From Acanthosepion esculentum (taxonomy: Eukaryota; Mollusca; Cephalopoda; Sepiida; Sepiidae), in assembly GCA_964036315.1 (NCBI GenBank), contig OZ038485.1, forward strand, positions 79,840,460-79,904,459: a stretch of 64,000 nt of DNA. The letters run 5' to 3'. Below are positions 50,978 to 62,336 of the stretch, piece by piece. Positions within the stretch are counted from its first letter, which is position 1; each line of letters begins with the position of its first letter. The notes beneath the pieces are model-generated. The model saw nothing but the letters and a program-made list of their open reading frames with translations, had not been told where the DNA came from and did no database searches. The position numbers and the translations under genes are program-made.

Positions 50978-53145
50978 ACAACTAACACAAGTGACGAAAA
51001 AATAAACGATGAGTTTTACCCCGATCTGAAAAGAGTAACAGAAAGTGTCCGCAACTACAATTTCCTCGTTATCTCAGGAGATTTCAATGGTCATACCGGA
51101 AAAGAGGATGATCCATTCACATATAATAAGGAAACTTATCGAAACGGGGAAAAGCTGACAGACTTCGCTCAAGAGTTCCAACTCCAACTTACAAACACGA
51201 GGTTCATGAAGCATCCAAACCGTCTGTGAACATTTCAACATCCATTCGGACTTTGATCACAAACTGATTACATCATCGGGAGAAACATGTGGAAGAACAG
51301 TGTTCGTAATGTCCAGGCATAATCGTCCTTCACTTCTGTTGGTTCGGATCATATTATTTTCATACATGTCACTCTTAGCCTAAGGTCATCCAAACCGCCA
51401 CCAGACCCTATAAAACATGTCGATTGGGCCAAGCTATAATCAAACAGAACTTTGAGACACTCCTTCGTTGTAGATGTTAAGAATCGTTATGAACATAAGC
51501 TATTTATAAGTAATTTTACAGATATCACTAAAGCACAAAGGATACTAGACGAGGACCATGCCAATGTAATCGTAGGGTACATCCAAGGGGAGATCGACAA
51601 GATTGTAAGACTACATAAAGAGAAACAACATGCTGCAGCTTGGAAAACAATAAACATACTCTTAGAAAGAAAACCAAGCCTTTCATTGGGCTCAAAGGCG
51701 GTTCCGCTGAAAAGCGTAAAGCTAACTGGTTTGACCATTTTAAGAAACTGCTCGGAGAAGCACCGCAAGTCGTTCGTCTTTCACTTTCAATATGTCAAAT
51801 ACTCAATACACTGGACATAAACACCGACCTATTCACACTCGATGAACTCAAAACAACACTCAAGGATTTTGCTAACAACAAATCTCCAGGTCTTGACAAC
51901 ATACCAACGTTATTGTGGAAAGATCCAATATTTCATGACCTCCTTGACATTTGCAGCCGCAGATTCGTTCAACATTCTCCGCCTTCAGGGCTGAAAGGCG
52001 GAATTGTCCCTGCTTTAAAAAAAAGTGATCTAACAAGTGCGGCAAATTATAGGGGTATAACTCTCATGACAAATGCAAGAAAAGTTTACAATAAGCTTCT
52101 GCGAAATAGGTTTGTCTCTACCATCGATCAGCTCCTCCGTAAGAAACAGAATGGATTTAGAAGAGGCAGGTAGGCAAATACACTCCATTCGCCGCATACC
52201 AGAAGAGGTGAAAAATTCAACAAAGCTGTCAGAATCTGTCTTGCTGAATTCTCAAGACGTTTGATCCCATCAAGAAACATCTCAGGTTCAAAATCATCCA
52301 ATATCTATTATATACCTTACAGAATTGTTGATGTATTTAGAGCACTGTACAGAAACACCACTACCAACATTGTATCGCCTGATGGCGAGACTAATTCGTT
52401 TGAGTAGTCGGTACCCTGCATACCTCCACCTGATTGACCTTAAATTTGCCCATGATCTTACACTAATTTCTCAATGTATCAATAATACAGAATCCTTGCT
52501 GCAATCACTCGAGCAAGCAGCGAATCAGGTAGGTCCCTATTGCAATGTGAGTAAAACAGAATATAACACAACCTCCCTGAACCATCCTAGTTGAAGTCAC
52601 AATAATACATCTATTAAAATAGTTGCGGACTTCAAATAACTTTGGATCTCACATAATAGATTCCCGAAAAGACTCCAGCATCCGCAAAGCTCTTGCATGG
52701 GATGCGTGGAACAAACTTCACAAGATTTAAGATCGAACATTCCATTCTCTTTAAAAGTCCAAACATTTCAAACACTGATTGACTGTATGGATCAGAAACT
52801 TGGACATTATCTGTTCGCCTTGAAAGACGACTGGATGGAACATATACAAATCTGCTGAGAAAAATCAAGAACGTCCCATGCAATGTTTAACACAATTTAC
52901 GGAGAACTGAGGCCAATTTGTCTTAAACTCAAAAAAGAGACGGGTAGTTCGTCTCATCCTTACTTCTATGGCATCATTCTGGAAGTGTCATCTCACGAAA
53001 ATTGTCTTTCCCAGACGCCATGGCTCGGGTCTCAATGTTCAACATTGAAGATCTGGGGACAGTAATGCAAAACCAAGCAGTGACGAAAGGGATTGTTAAT
53101 GGATTTCCGACCAGTCACAAGGAGGTCGAAGGATGATGATGAAGT
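50975..53145 (+). mobile_element. RTE-like LINE, degraded
   Basis: Starts at an (AT)n tract and reads FLVISGDFNGHTGKEDDPFT (endonuclease GDFN motif), then GSDH near 51,340; linker; RT at 51,840-52,170 with NKSPGLDNIPTLLWKDP, KGGIVPALKKSDLTSAANYR, GITLMTNARKVYNKLL and LLRKKQNGFRRGR; then KIVDVFRALYRNTTTNIVSP-type sequence with PDGETNSFE; then a C-terminus with YGSETWTLS. The end GMMMK-type region falls in GATGATGATGAAG at about 53,137. The polymerase lacks a recognisable YADD and has many stops. Confidence 0.85.
51640..52173 (+). pseudogene. RTE-like reverse transcriptase N-terminal part
   Basis: A 177-codon open frame with RT motifs 0-2: LKDFANNKSPGLDNIPT, KSDLTSAANYRGITLMTNAR and NKLLRNRFVSTIDQLLRKKQ then NGFRRGR, ending at a stop before motif A. 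It is the longest intact stretch of this LINE. Confidence 0.85.
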
Positions 53146-53159
53146 AGTCTGGCACTTTT

Positions 53160-55575
53160 TACGACGATGTTATTAAAAGTCTTTCATACTGTTGTTGGAT
53201 GGTATCTGTCATTCATGCCTTCCTTTGTTTGAAGAGGGAACAGATATAAGCTGTCTACAGATTTTACTCCCTTGTTATTTATAGGTTATCTAACCGTTGC
53301 TGGATGACGTCCAGGTGATAGCTGCCAATTTTTTCTTCCCTTGTGAGAGACTATGGATCACTTCCAAGAAGTTGGACACTATTTACGCCGGATTTGTTTT
53401 TTTTTAGTTTACTTAACCGTTGCTGGGTGATAGGTGATTCCTGACACACGTGCGTTCGCTTAATGGGCGATAAGTTTCAAGTAACCTGGCTCTATATACG
53501 CCGTTGTAATTTACAGTTTTATAACTGTTGCTGGATGACGTTCAGATGATAGATGTCACCGTTAGAAGTGTTCTCTCTGTTGGTTCAGAGAACAGTTCTA
53601 AGACGTCTGACCCATAATACGCCGTTGTTCTTTATAACTTTGCGAACCGTTGCTGCATGACGATCCGGTAATACGAATCATTTCTGCTGGGCGAGGAATC
53701 TGTTCCAAGCAATCAGGCATTTCTAACGCCGTTGTTAGTTTAAAGATTGCTGTTACTGGTTGGCGGTTAGGTGGAAAATGTCACTCATGTCTTCACTAGA
53801 TGAACGAGGGATCAGTTCCAAGTATGCTGACCCATTTTACGCCATTGGTTTATAGATTTGATGACCGTGGATAGATAACGGACAGGTGATACCTGTTACT
53901 CGTGTCTTCCCTTGCAGAGCGAGTGATTAGTTTCAGGTAGCCTGACCCATTTTGAGACATTATTATTTATATATTTGCTAACCGATGCAGGATGACGGTT
54001 AGGTCAAACCAGTTATTCATGTCTTCCTATATCGAGCGAGGTATCCGTACAAAATAATCTCGGATGACGGTCAAGTGATAGCTGTTACGCATGTTTCCCA
54101 TTGCTGGAGGAAGGATCAGATTTAATATTGGTCTTTATTGATTTCCTAATTGTTGCTGGATAGCTGTCAGATGATAGCAGTCGCACATAATTTTCCATGC
54201 TAGACAAGCGATTATTTCTAAGACGTCTGACACATTTTACACCTTTGTTATTTACATTTTTGCTAGTCGTTGCTGGATGACGCTCAGGTGGGTGCTGTCA
54301 TTCAGGTCTTTCATTTCTTGGCGAGGGAACACTTTTAAAAAGTCTAATGCACTTAACGCATTTATTATTTACAGTTTTGTTAATCGTTGATGGATAACGC
54401 TCACGAGAAAGCTGACACACATATCTTCCCTTGTGTGGCGAGCGATCGATTCTAAGTAGACTGGCACTTTTTACGGCTTTGTCCTTTATAGCGTTTCTGA
54501 TCGTAGCTGGATGAAGGTTATGTGAGAGCAGTCACTCATATCTTCCGTTGCTGGGCGAACGATCAGTTCTAAGAAATCTGGCACTTTTTACGCCTTTGTA
54601 ATTTATAGTTTTGCTAATAATTTCTGGATAACGGTCAGGTGATAGCTGTGACTCATATATTCCATTGCTGAGCGGGTGACCATTTCTAACAAGTCTGATA
54701 CATTTTACGATATTGTTCTTTATATTTTTGCTAATCGTTGCTGGTGATGTTTATGTGATAGCTGCACTTTGTCTTCTCTAGCTAGCTGAGAGATCAGTTC
54801 TAAAAATCTGACACTTTTTACACCTTTGTTCTTTATAGATTTACTAATAGTTCGTGGATGACAGTAAGGTTATATCGATCACACATATCTTCCCTTTGCT
54901 CTGCCAACGATCTGTTCTCAGTGCACTCACACGTTTTATGCCTCTGCTATTTATACTTTTACCAATCTTTTCTAGATGATAGTCAAGTGATAACTCTCAC
55001 TCATGTCTTCCCATGCTGTGCGAGCAATCAGTCCAATGCCACTTTTTACACCATTGTTATTTAAAGTTTTGCTAATAGTTGCTGGGTGACAGTCAGGTGA
55101 AACTGTCACTCATGTCTAATCTAGCTGAGCAAGCGATCATTTTTAAGATGTACGAAAATTTTTTTATTCATTTGTTCTTTATAGTTTTGCTACACGTTGC
55201 TGGATGACGGTCAGGTGATAGCTGTCTCTCATGTCTTCCCTTGCATAACGACCGATCATTTGTAAGATATCTGACATTTTTTTTACGCCTTTGTTATTTA
55301 CAGTTTTGCTAGTCTTTGCTAGATGACGGTCAGATGATAGCTGTCTCTCATGTCTTCCCTTGCATAACGACCGATCATTTGTAAGATATCTGACATTTTT
55401 TTTACGCCTTTGTTATTTACAGTTTTGCTAGTCTTTGCTAGATGACTGTCAGATGATAGCTGTTACTCATGTCTTCCCTTGCTGAGTGAGTGATCACTTC
55501 TAAGAAATTTGACGCTTTCTACTTTCTACTTTATAGTTTTGCTAATCGTTGCTGGGTGGCTTTCGTATGGTGTTT
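53160..55575. repeat. ~117-bp satellite array, about 20 copies
   Basis: Tandem monomers of 102-124 bp. Landmarks: GTTGCTGGATGACGGTCAGG, TGATAGCTGTCACTCATGTC, TTCCCTTGCTGAGCGA, GATCAGTTCTAAGAAGTCTG, ACATTTTACGCC and TTTGTTATTTATAGTTTTGC. Landmark GTTGCTGG occurs at 53,295, 53,419, 53,526, 53,649 and onward to about 55,551. The array starts within about 20 bp of the RTE-like LINE end. Most monomers are diverged, but two adjacent ones at 55,230-55,450 are almost identical (119-bp spacing). Confidence 0.92.
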
Positions 55576-55718
55576 ATTGTGTTGATGTTTAATTTCTAGA
55601 TTTGCTTTGTGGCCCATCTGCCTTTAAGTTTATCTCATATTCTTCCTTTTTTTCCTCAAAGATTGTCTCACAAGAAGAGTTTTTGGATAGCCTAGACACT
55701 ATTATATTGGGAATATGT

Positions 55719-56530
55719 TCAATTATATTTGTGTGGGAGGGATTTAATATTTACGTATCTTAACTTTGGGTTAGGTTTTATGTACGGGGAGACACTGCCA
55801 GTGAGAAGGTTTAATTCAACGTCCAGATAGTTAACGATTTGTTTATTTATGTCGGGTTCTCTTTCAAAGCCGACGTTTTTAGGAGAAGAAAAAATATTTA
55901 GTTCAACCCCCACCCTTTTAACTTAGATGTGAAATATAATATAGGTAAATTATTTTTCAAGTTACTTTCTAAACAGTTACCAAAAACTTCAGAACTACAT
56001 ACGATATTCAATAAAAAATCCAGTCGAATTAAGCTACAGCTGAACAAGTAATTTAGATACAATAATAAAAAGACAAAATAACAGAAACCTCAACACCAAC
56101 GTGCAGCAAAATAATACTAGTAATTTATGCAACTGTAGAAATAAAATTAGATGTTAAATGGAGCTTGCAAAACGGAATTTAATATTCATAAAGCGGAAGT
56201 AAATAATATAAATAGTCAAATTAAAACATATCTAGGCTGCACGAAAAGTCCTTTCAAGCGGAGACGATACAATCACGCATCAACCTTTAAGCAACCAAAG
56301 CTTAGATACTCCACCGAACTTGCCAGTCACATGTGGAATTTAAAAGAAAAATAACAGGGACCCGTTCTTAAGGTGGACAATTTTTTTAAAGGTAAGAACA
56401 TATAACAATTATACCTGCATTTGCAAACTATGTCAATATCAGAAATTAGCAATTATGACATTCCCAGACCCCAAAAATCTTTTAAACCAAAACTCAGAAA
56501 TTTTAAGCCCTTGTCCTCATATAAAAAATT
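55719..56530. mobile_element. Internally inverted PLE fragment
   Basis: Minus strand 55,913-55,719: NKQIVNYLDVELNLLTGSVS, PYIKPNPKLRYVNIKS, the end of a PLE reverse transcriptase. Plus strand from about 55,945: FFKLLSKQLPKTSELHTIFN, a CNCRNK segment, and the GIY-YIG part YLGCTKSPFKRRRYNHASTF, then STELASHMWNLKEK. In an intact element these run in one direction; here the junction near 55,925 reverses strand. Stops occur in both halves. Confidence 0.75.
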
Positions 56531-56872
56531 TATAAAATGAATATGAAACCGGTTAAAAAAACCCACTGTTACCCTTTAGACATGCTGACCAACACCATCC
56601 TCCATAATAATTAAGTCACGTATTTGCTTTCCCTTTTACTGTATACATTTACGATATACTTGCATTCCCGTTCCTTTCCATTCTTTCCTTCGCCTCCTTT
56701 TGCCCCTCCCTTCCCATTACATCCAACGTCCATGTCTTTCAATCATCATACATCTGTTATTTTTTTAAAGATATTTATGTAGCGTTCTTTGTGGGGTTTC
56801 TTAAATAAATCGTTAAAGTGGTCATTTTAAAAGAGATCGTCAGGTCGAAATAGTAATCACGTATTTTAACTC

Positions 56873-56875
<3 letters not shown>

Positions 56876-56907
<32 letters not shown>
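56876..56907. repeat. (AT)n microsatellite
   Basis: About 16 AT units. Confidence 0.95.
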
Positions 56908-56909
<2 letters not shown>

Positions 56910-57200
56910 CGAAGACTTTCGCAGCTATTTGGCTGATCTTCCTCGCCTTGAGCCGACTGAAGCGGCTAGCTGTGAACAGGAGATCACGGCGGCAGATTAT
57001 CTCAGCAATCCTGAATTTTTGCTTACTCATGGAGCTTGGCGGATTTGCCTGTTATCGCCTTCTTCCATTGTCCTCGGGTGCGTTCCTTCTGGAACTATGT
57101 CGGCGAGTTGATGGCTCGTATAGCCCCCGAAAACTCGTGCTCATTGGTCTCGCATACGCGTGTGAAAATATGTCACCCCGTATTCCGGAATTAAATTGAT
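56906..57200 (+). mobile_element. Tx1-like LINE scrap (tentative)
   Basis: Reading YDEDFRSYLADLPRLEPTEA, ASCEQEITAADY resembles the pre-RT segment of Tx1-type ORF2 (compare YLANFPHLKAIGAAWCEGSK in the element at 43.75 kb). Downstream codons SPSSIVLGCVPSG have no firm match. Two overlapping frames exist; neither is intact. Confidence 0.45.
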
Positions 57201-58015
57201 GTTTTTTTTGGCACTACTAAGTGGATAAAATGCTGATTTGTACGACGCGGATGGAGGATATCTGTGATGTAAAGGTTATTCTCATCAGGATCTGGCTCAG
57301 GATGAAGATAGAATTGATAGAAAGCGTTTGGTATCGACAAAATTCAGTGAAAGGTGGGTAACAATGGCCAGCCTAGTTCACGTTAACGGGGCTAGCCTTG
57401 ATTTGTATTTTTAAAGACCCTCCTCCCCACCCCTAAGTCACAACGGGACGGTTTCCTGTGGAGCCCTCACCTGGTTAAGATAGACTATTCTTGTGTACCT
57501 AGTTAACGTGAATAAGTGTCGTTCCCGGCTTCCTCTTTTGTTATGATCCAAGCTGAGATTCCCAACCTCCCCAGTTTGTTTTGGCCTCCAGTTTTCATCA
57601 CTACTGGGTCAGTTTTTATGATTCTCCCATGCCCGTATTTATTTTATCCTTTTCTCTTCCTTATCGAGAGGGAGTCTTGATTTTGTCTGAAGACAGAATA
57701 CAACGGCCGCCACACTTATATTTTAGGGGCGATTACTAACATAAATTATTTTTAGTTTCATATATTTTAGTTTGTTTTCAGGTTCAGCCGATCCCCCACA
57801 TTTTATATCATCGATAATTTTTTATGTAGAACTTTATAGACAAAGACAATTTTATGTCATGGGGTTTATTGTAGGTTCATTGTGAATTTGTGGCATTGTG
57901 GTATGTGAAGGATTGAATGATGATGGATGAGTTTTTGTGGTTAATGAGAAAATTGTATTAAATGAATGAGTCGTGAATCTGATTAGCTAGGTATAGGATA
58001 GTTAGGGTAAACCAG
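57200..58015. other. Unassigned stretch
   Basis: A moderately GC-rich part to about 57,700, possibly LINE-derived, then AT-rich DNA. No motif I can name. Confidence 0.35.
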
Positions 58016-58019
58016 CATC

Positions 58020-58990
58020 AACCCTTTTCTGCCTTGTGCCACAATTGCTGTATTTATACAGGAACATTTTTTTAAGCGTATCACCCCAAGCAAGGCTGGA
58101 GGCCACTATCACGCATGGAGTTACAGAAGGGATGGAGGAAGAGCAGATAGGCGTGGTAAAGGAGAGGATGTGGAGAATGAGAAAGACGGAGGGTCGATCA
58201 AGGCAAGGGAGTTACAGAAGATTTGGAGCGAGAGCAGATAGGAATGAAAGATGAAAGGATGTGGAGAAGGGAAGTGGATAGATCAAGGCAACTGGAGATG
58301 ACGATTGACGCTACACTTAAACCGTTGGAGATTATATTTGTCAGGGAAACAGTAATAGGGAAGGGAGTTCCATAGGCGAGATGTGCGAGACATGAAGATA
58401 TTGGAGTAGAAGAGACGTCTACATCTAACAGTTTCAACGGTGAAGGGGTGGGAACGGGATGCCAGCCTCGTAGGACGTTTAAATTCATGAGGCCTAGGGA
58501 CAAGCGAAAGCAACTCCTCGGAGCAATTACCGTGAAAGTACTTGTAGAAAAGGCAGAGCGAGGCAACATCGCGTCTGTGAGAGAGCGACTGCAGACGAGA
58601 TGACAGATCAGGGCCAATCACATTGCATATCCGTCTCTGGATCTTATCAAGAACCCTGAGGCAACCAGCAGGGGCCCCAGACCATAAATGGCAGCAATAC
58701 TCCATGCAATGGCGAATGGTCGATTTATAGACTTGGAGGATAGATTCCGGGGAGAAAGATTTCCAGGCTCGGCACAGGTAACCAACTTTTCTTGCGGTGG
58801 ATGATGCAACTCGATGTATTTGTTCCATCTCAGATCAGCGGACAGCCTGAGACCGAGCAGCCGCAGAGAGGAGCTCTCGAGAAGTTGGTCCTCTGACATT
58901 CTAATGGGATGCAGGGATGGATCCTTGTGGTGGTTAATGGAGAGCAGTTTTGTAATACAATTGATGATTACAGAGGACTGTTGACACAGA
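58020..58990 (-). mobile_element. EN-RT LINE C-terminus and 3' tail
   Basis: Minus strand: QSSVIINCITKLLSINHHKD and LLESSSLRLLGLRLSADLRW (58,998-58,840), frameshift, then the 181-codon frame 58,828-58,283: IHRVASSTARKVGYLCRAWK, MEYCCHLWSGAPAGCL, LDKIQRRICNVIGPDL, LFYKYFHGNCSEELLSLVP and SRTSRLWNSLPYYCFPDKYN to the natural stop. The 3' tail ends with GCAATTGTGGCACAAGGCAG at about 58,025-58,050. Same family as 7-9 kb and 35 kb. Polymerase missing (5' truncated). Confidence 0.9.
58283..58828 (-). pseudogene. LINE C-terminal domain frame
   Basis: 181 codons, uninterrupted, ending at the natural stop. Conserved C-terminal region downstream of the RT in this LINE group; function unknown. Its frame is one shift away from the upstream piece at 58,618-58,998. 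Confidence 0.85.
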
Positions 58991-58999
58991 TTTGTCATT

Positions 59000-59780
59000 T
59001 TTTTTCTCTTCTCGACACACCGTTGACCTCACAGTGACCTTATTTAGACATTTTTCTTTTAAGTTTTTATTTCTGTGTTTGACATATTTTGTTTCGTTTT
59101 GTTGATTATATTTTTCGTTTTCAATTCCCTGACCCCAACCCCTTTGAATATGTTCCCGCACCGAACTAAACAAATACTTTCACACTTGATCTATACATTT
59201 AAAATTTCTTTATAAATATTTTTTGTTACATTTAGTTTAAATTGCATAATAATCCTAAAAGATTTTATGCATTAATTTCCAACGCATTTCCGGTATTTAT
59301 TATAACACGTAAAATAAACTCTGACGACTTACACTGGGTCGGGGAGGGTGTTGGACCCCGTGTGAGTGAAATTCTGACAGTGATGGATTGTCTTTGTTTA
59401 TGTTTTGATATAAAATAAAAACTCGCACATATAATCAGTATGATTGAAAGAATAAACGACTGAAGCTGCCTTACCGCTCCAAGATTCCTTAGTGAGACAA
59501 ACCAGTACGTGGCGATGGTATTTTTTTAACCAAGCAAAGCGATAACGCCACTAAGGCGCAAGCGGCTATTGGATGTGAAAGAGAATAAACGACTTTAGAG
59601 TTAATCAGAAGCGCAATAATAGTATAAAGTTCAGAGCTTAATTGGTGATATTAGAAGTATAGGGTTCAAGTAGAATTTAGAACGAACCGGAAACACAATC
59701 AGCAGATAAGGAATAAACCTAAACTCATGTTGAAAAAAAACTTCCGTTCCAATAAGTCCACAGCATGCGAGCGGTGTCAT
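59000..59780. other. Unassigned stretch
   Basis: No supportable gene; sequence becomes less AT-rich near the R2-type LINE. Confidence 0.4.
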
Positions 59781-60480
59781 GGAGTAGCATTCTGGAAATC
59801 AGCCTATAATGCCTCCAGCGGAGTAGCATCAGTGTCTGGCAATCCTCGTATGACTACTGAATAACCGCTCCTCGCCAATTATAACTGAGGTTAATGACCT
59901 TGATAAGCAGGTCATGACTGTAACGCTCGCGTACCACGTCCAGAAAGTAGGGCTGGTTATACTTGACGATCTTTTCTTTATTGCATATATCCAGGCTGCA
60001 AACAGAGTCAGGTCAGATCTGTATATGCAGGATAATCGTCTCCTTCCTGGTCGCGATCACGAGGTCAGGCTTCCGAACACCGCCCGTTTCCGAACAGTTT
60101 GGAACCGAGGCTCCATGACGACGACGAAACCTCCCACTTCAGGATCTTCGCCAAGTGCAGCACGACGTTGTCGTGGTGTTAAGTTCGGAGGCTGCTAACA
60201 AGTCTGCAGACTTGGGCGATGAGGGACAGACTCATGGGAGCATTGCGACTACACTTACAAAACTCATCGACCGACCGACTACCCCGGGATAACCGGGGTA
60301 GTATGCCCATGCAGCACTCTAACGGCTTCCTGAAAGTCGCAGCTGACGAAGTTGGTGACGGCATGGTCAACCAGCTGTTCACGGCTTGGACTTTCTCATA
60401 CCCCTTTAGGCCCCTGGTATCCAACCTTTTGTGGAGGTCTTTCACCAGGAACTCTCGGGTGAATTTTTATTGATCCCTTG
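59780..60480 (-). mobile_element. R2/NeSL-type LINE C-terminus
   Basis: Minus strand, mixed frames: LVKDLHKRLDTRGLKGYEKV, then SHESVPHRPSLQTC-type codons where the C-H zinc knuckle is expected, HHDNVVLHLAKIL with VVVMEPRFQTVR, then GVRKPDLVIATRKETIILHI QI and KIVKYNQPYFLDVVRERYSH, VINLSYNWRGAVI. KPDLV followed by D/HIQI and K--KY is the signature of the restriction-like endonuclease of R2/NeSL-type elements. Frameshifts and stops throughout. No reverse transcriptase in the window; its 5' side abuts 28S-like sequence. Confidence 0.75.
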
Positions 60481-60499
60481 ATTGATGTGAAAAAGATGG

Positions 60500-60905
60500 T
60501 GGGTCGCTCGGTGGCCCTCTTGCTAGCGCCAAGGCTGCGGGCTATGCCTCCTCTTGATTAGCACCCGCACTCAACACTTAGCGGGAGACATGCCGGCCTG
60601 AGTGTTTGACTAGGACGGTACGTCTGTCAAACGGTAACACAGGTGTCCCAGGGCGAACTCAGCGACGATGGAAACCTTGCGTAGAGCAAAAGGGCAAAAG
60701 CTGGCTCGATCACGATTTTCAGTACCAATACGGACTACGAAAGCATTGACCATCGATCTTTTCCGGTCGGAGAGCTCCGTTCCGCCGGGGTGTTAGAAAA
60801 GTTATCACAAGAATAACTGGCTTGTGGCGGCCAAGCATTTGTAGCGACGCCGCTTTTTGATACTTCGATGCTTTTTGATACTTCCTATTATTGGCGAATT
60901 TGAAA
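60500..60905 (+). pseudogene. 28S rRNA fragment (pseudogene)
   Basis: Sense-strand 28S rRNA from the 3' half: GGTACGTCTGTCAAACGGTA, AACACAGGTGTCC, AGGGCAAAAGCTGGCTCGAT, GATTTTCAGTACCAATACGG, AGAAAAGTTATCACAAGAAT, AACTGGCTTGTGGCGGCCAA and GCGACGCCGCTTTTTGATAC then TTCGATG. Conserved residues are changed (for example CACAGGGATAAC is now CACAAGAATAAC), so it is not a working gene. The first 60 bp fit an expansion segment only loosely, and the last 35 bp are more diverged. Confidence 0.9.
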
Positions 60906-60953
60906 AAACAAAATCAATTAACAAACGATTCTTTTTTTTGTTGTTTGTTTCAG

Positions 60954-61462
60954 AATGGAACAGACATAACACCTGAAAGACATACAGTTGAAGCTAAATC
61001 TGTAAGAGATCCTGATGACAAAAATTTACAGTTTCCTGATAGGTGTTGGGGTTGGGGTATTTGCTTTGCCGTATTCATGATTAATTTTATTTGTCACAGA
61101 CTGGATTCCTTCCATGGTATTATTGCCCTTGGATTGACTGAATATTTTGACGAGACCTTGTCGAAAACAACCATGATCAGTTCTATTTTCACTGGAGTTG
61201 GCATGTGTTGGATTAAATTTTTGATATTGGCGTAAGTAGAAGACTAGTGTTTAAAATGGAGATATGTAACCGTTTGAGATATTTCTGCTCCTGACTTGAA
61301 TTGTTTTTCATGTACCAGGTTCACTAATGTTGCTCCTAATGCTATTTAATACCAGCCATTGGCAAATTGTTTTCGGAACACTTATTTCTGCTCTATCACT
61401 CGTTGCACGCTCTTTTGCTGAACGAGTTAAAGTTCGTTATTTTACATACGGAATTCTCTCGG
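60954..61462 (+). pseudogene. Partial SLC16-like paralogue, 2 exons
   Basis: Exon-1 equivalent from 60,954 after acceptor TTGTTTCAG: VRDPDDKNLQFPDRCWGWGI, CFAVFMINFICHR, TEYFDETLSKTTMISSIFTG. Exon-2 equivalent 61,319-61,462: GSLMLLLMLFNTSHWQIVFG, TLISALSLVARSF and VKVRYFTYGILSG, with acceptor TACCAG and donor GTAAGAAC. Both match exons 1 and 2 of the minus-strand gene. The ATG homologous to its start reads M-E-Q-T-stop, the DGGWGW signature is DRCWGW, and the donor GT expected at 61,212 is absent. No exon 3 equivalent is visible up to 64,000. Probably a dying duplicate. Confidence 0.8.
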
Positions 61463-61469
61463 GTAAGAA

Positions 61470-62310
61470 CGATACATTTTTAATTTCTATCCCCGATCTC
61501 CTTTCATTGTTATTATTAAGATGGCTTCGTTGCATTTTCCCACCAGCATTATCTAGTTACTGAGGATCCAGGGAGTAAAATCCTTCTCCACACTCGCATG
61601 TATTTTTGACGATTTTAGTTTAGACAACTTCGGCGCTTGTGTTAATTTACATTTCTTTCACTCATTTGTCAAAAACATTCGGACTGCTGCAAAAGATTAT
61701 TTTGACTGCAATCGTCACTATCATATTATATTTTGTGACAGATGCCAGATATTTATACAGCTTTACATTATCACTGAGTTGCACTCTCTGAAATGTTGGA
61801 ATAGTAATATATTTTATTTTACACGTTCATTTTTTGGTTTTGCAGTAACAAATCTGAGGAGAAAGATTCCTTTGAATTTCATGCTTCAAAAGAATATTAT
61901 ATTTTCTATTATTTTTAGTTTGTGTTTATATAATTCCTCTACATAAACTATCCAAGTCATTTTAAATGATTCCAGTAAATCACTGTACCTACTCAAAGGG
62001 ATTATAAACATGTATGACAAACGCTACTGAGCTAATGTCACATTCACTTATTATCTAATCGTTAGTTTATATCTCTGTTTTCAAATATATGCTATTCTGT
62101 ACGCTGCTTTTTACCGTAATTCATTATAACTTCCGTCTGAATTACTTGAAAGAAGAGTTATCCTTATTTATATTATTTACAGTTAGCCTAAAGACCTCAT
62201 CTTTTTGTAGATTATCACATTTTGCTCCGATTTTCTTCATGTGTCTCTCGACACGTGTAATCTTCATAAAATTTTGAACTGAACCCTTTATTTAATCTGT
62301 GGGGTAGATA
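61470..62310. other. Unassigned AT-rich stretch
   Basis: No further SLC16 exon, transposon or RNA gene recognised. Confidence 0.4.
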
Positions 62311-62317
62311 GTCTAGG

Positions 62318-62336
62318 GCAGGGATGGGCAATACTT
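62318..62336. mobile_element. Possible hAT terminus
   Basis: CAGGGATGGGCAATACTTGG resembles the CAGGGGTGGGCAA-type inverted end of hAT elements. The opposite end was not found. Confidence 0.3.

Noticed and set aside
60179..60473. 84- and 94-codon plus-strand frames
   Set aside because: They are antisense to the R2/NeSL-type LINE remnant, whose minus-strand motifs are recognisable.
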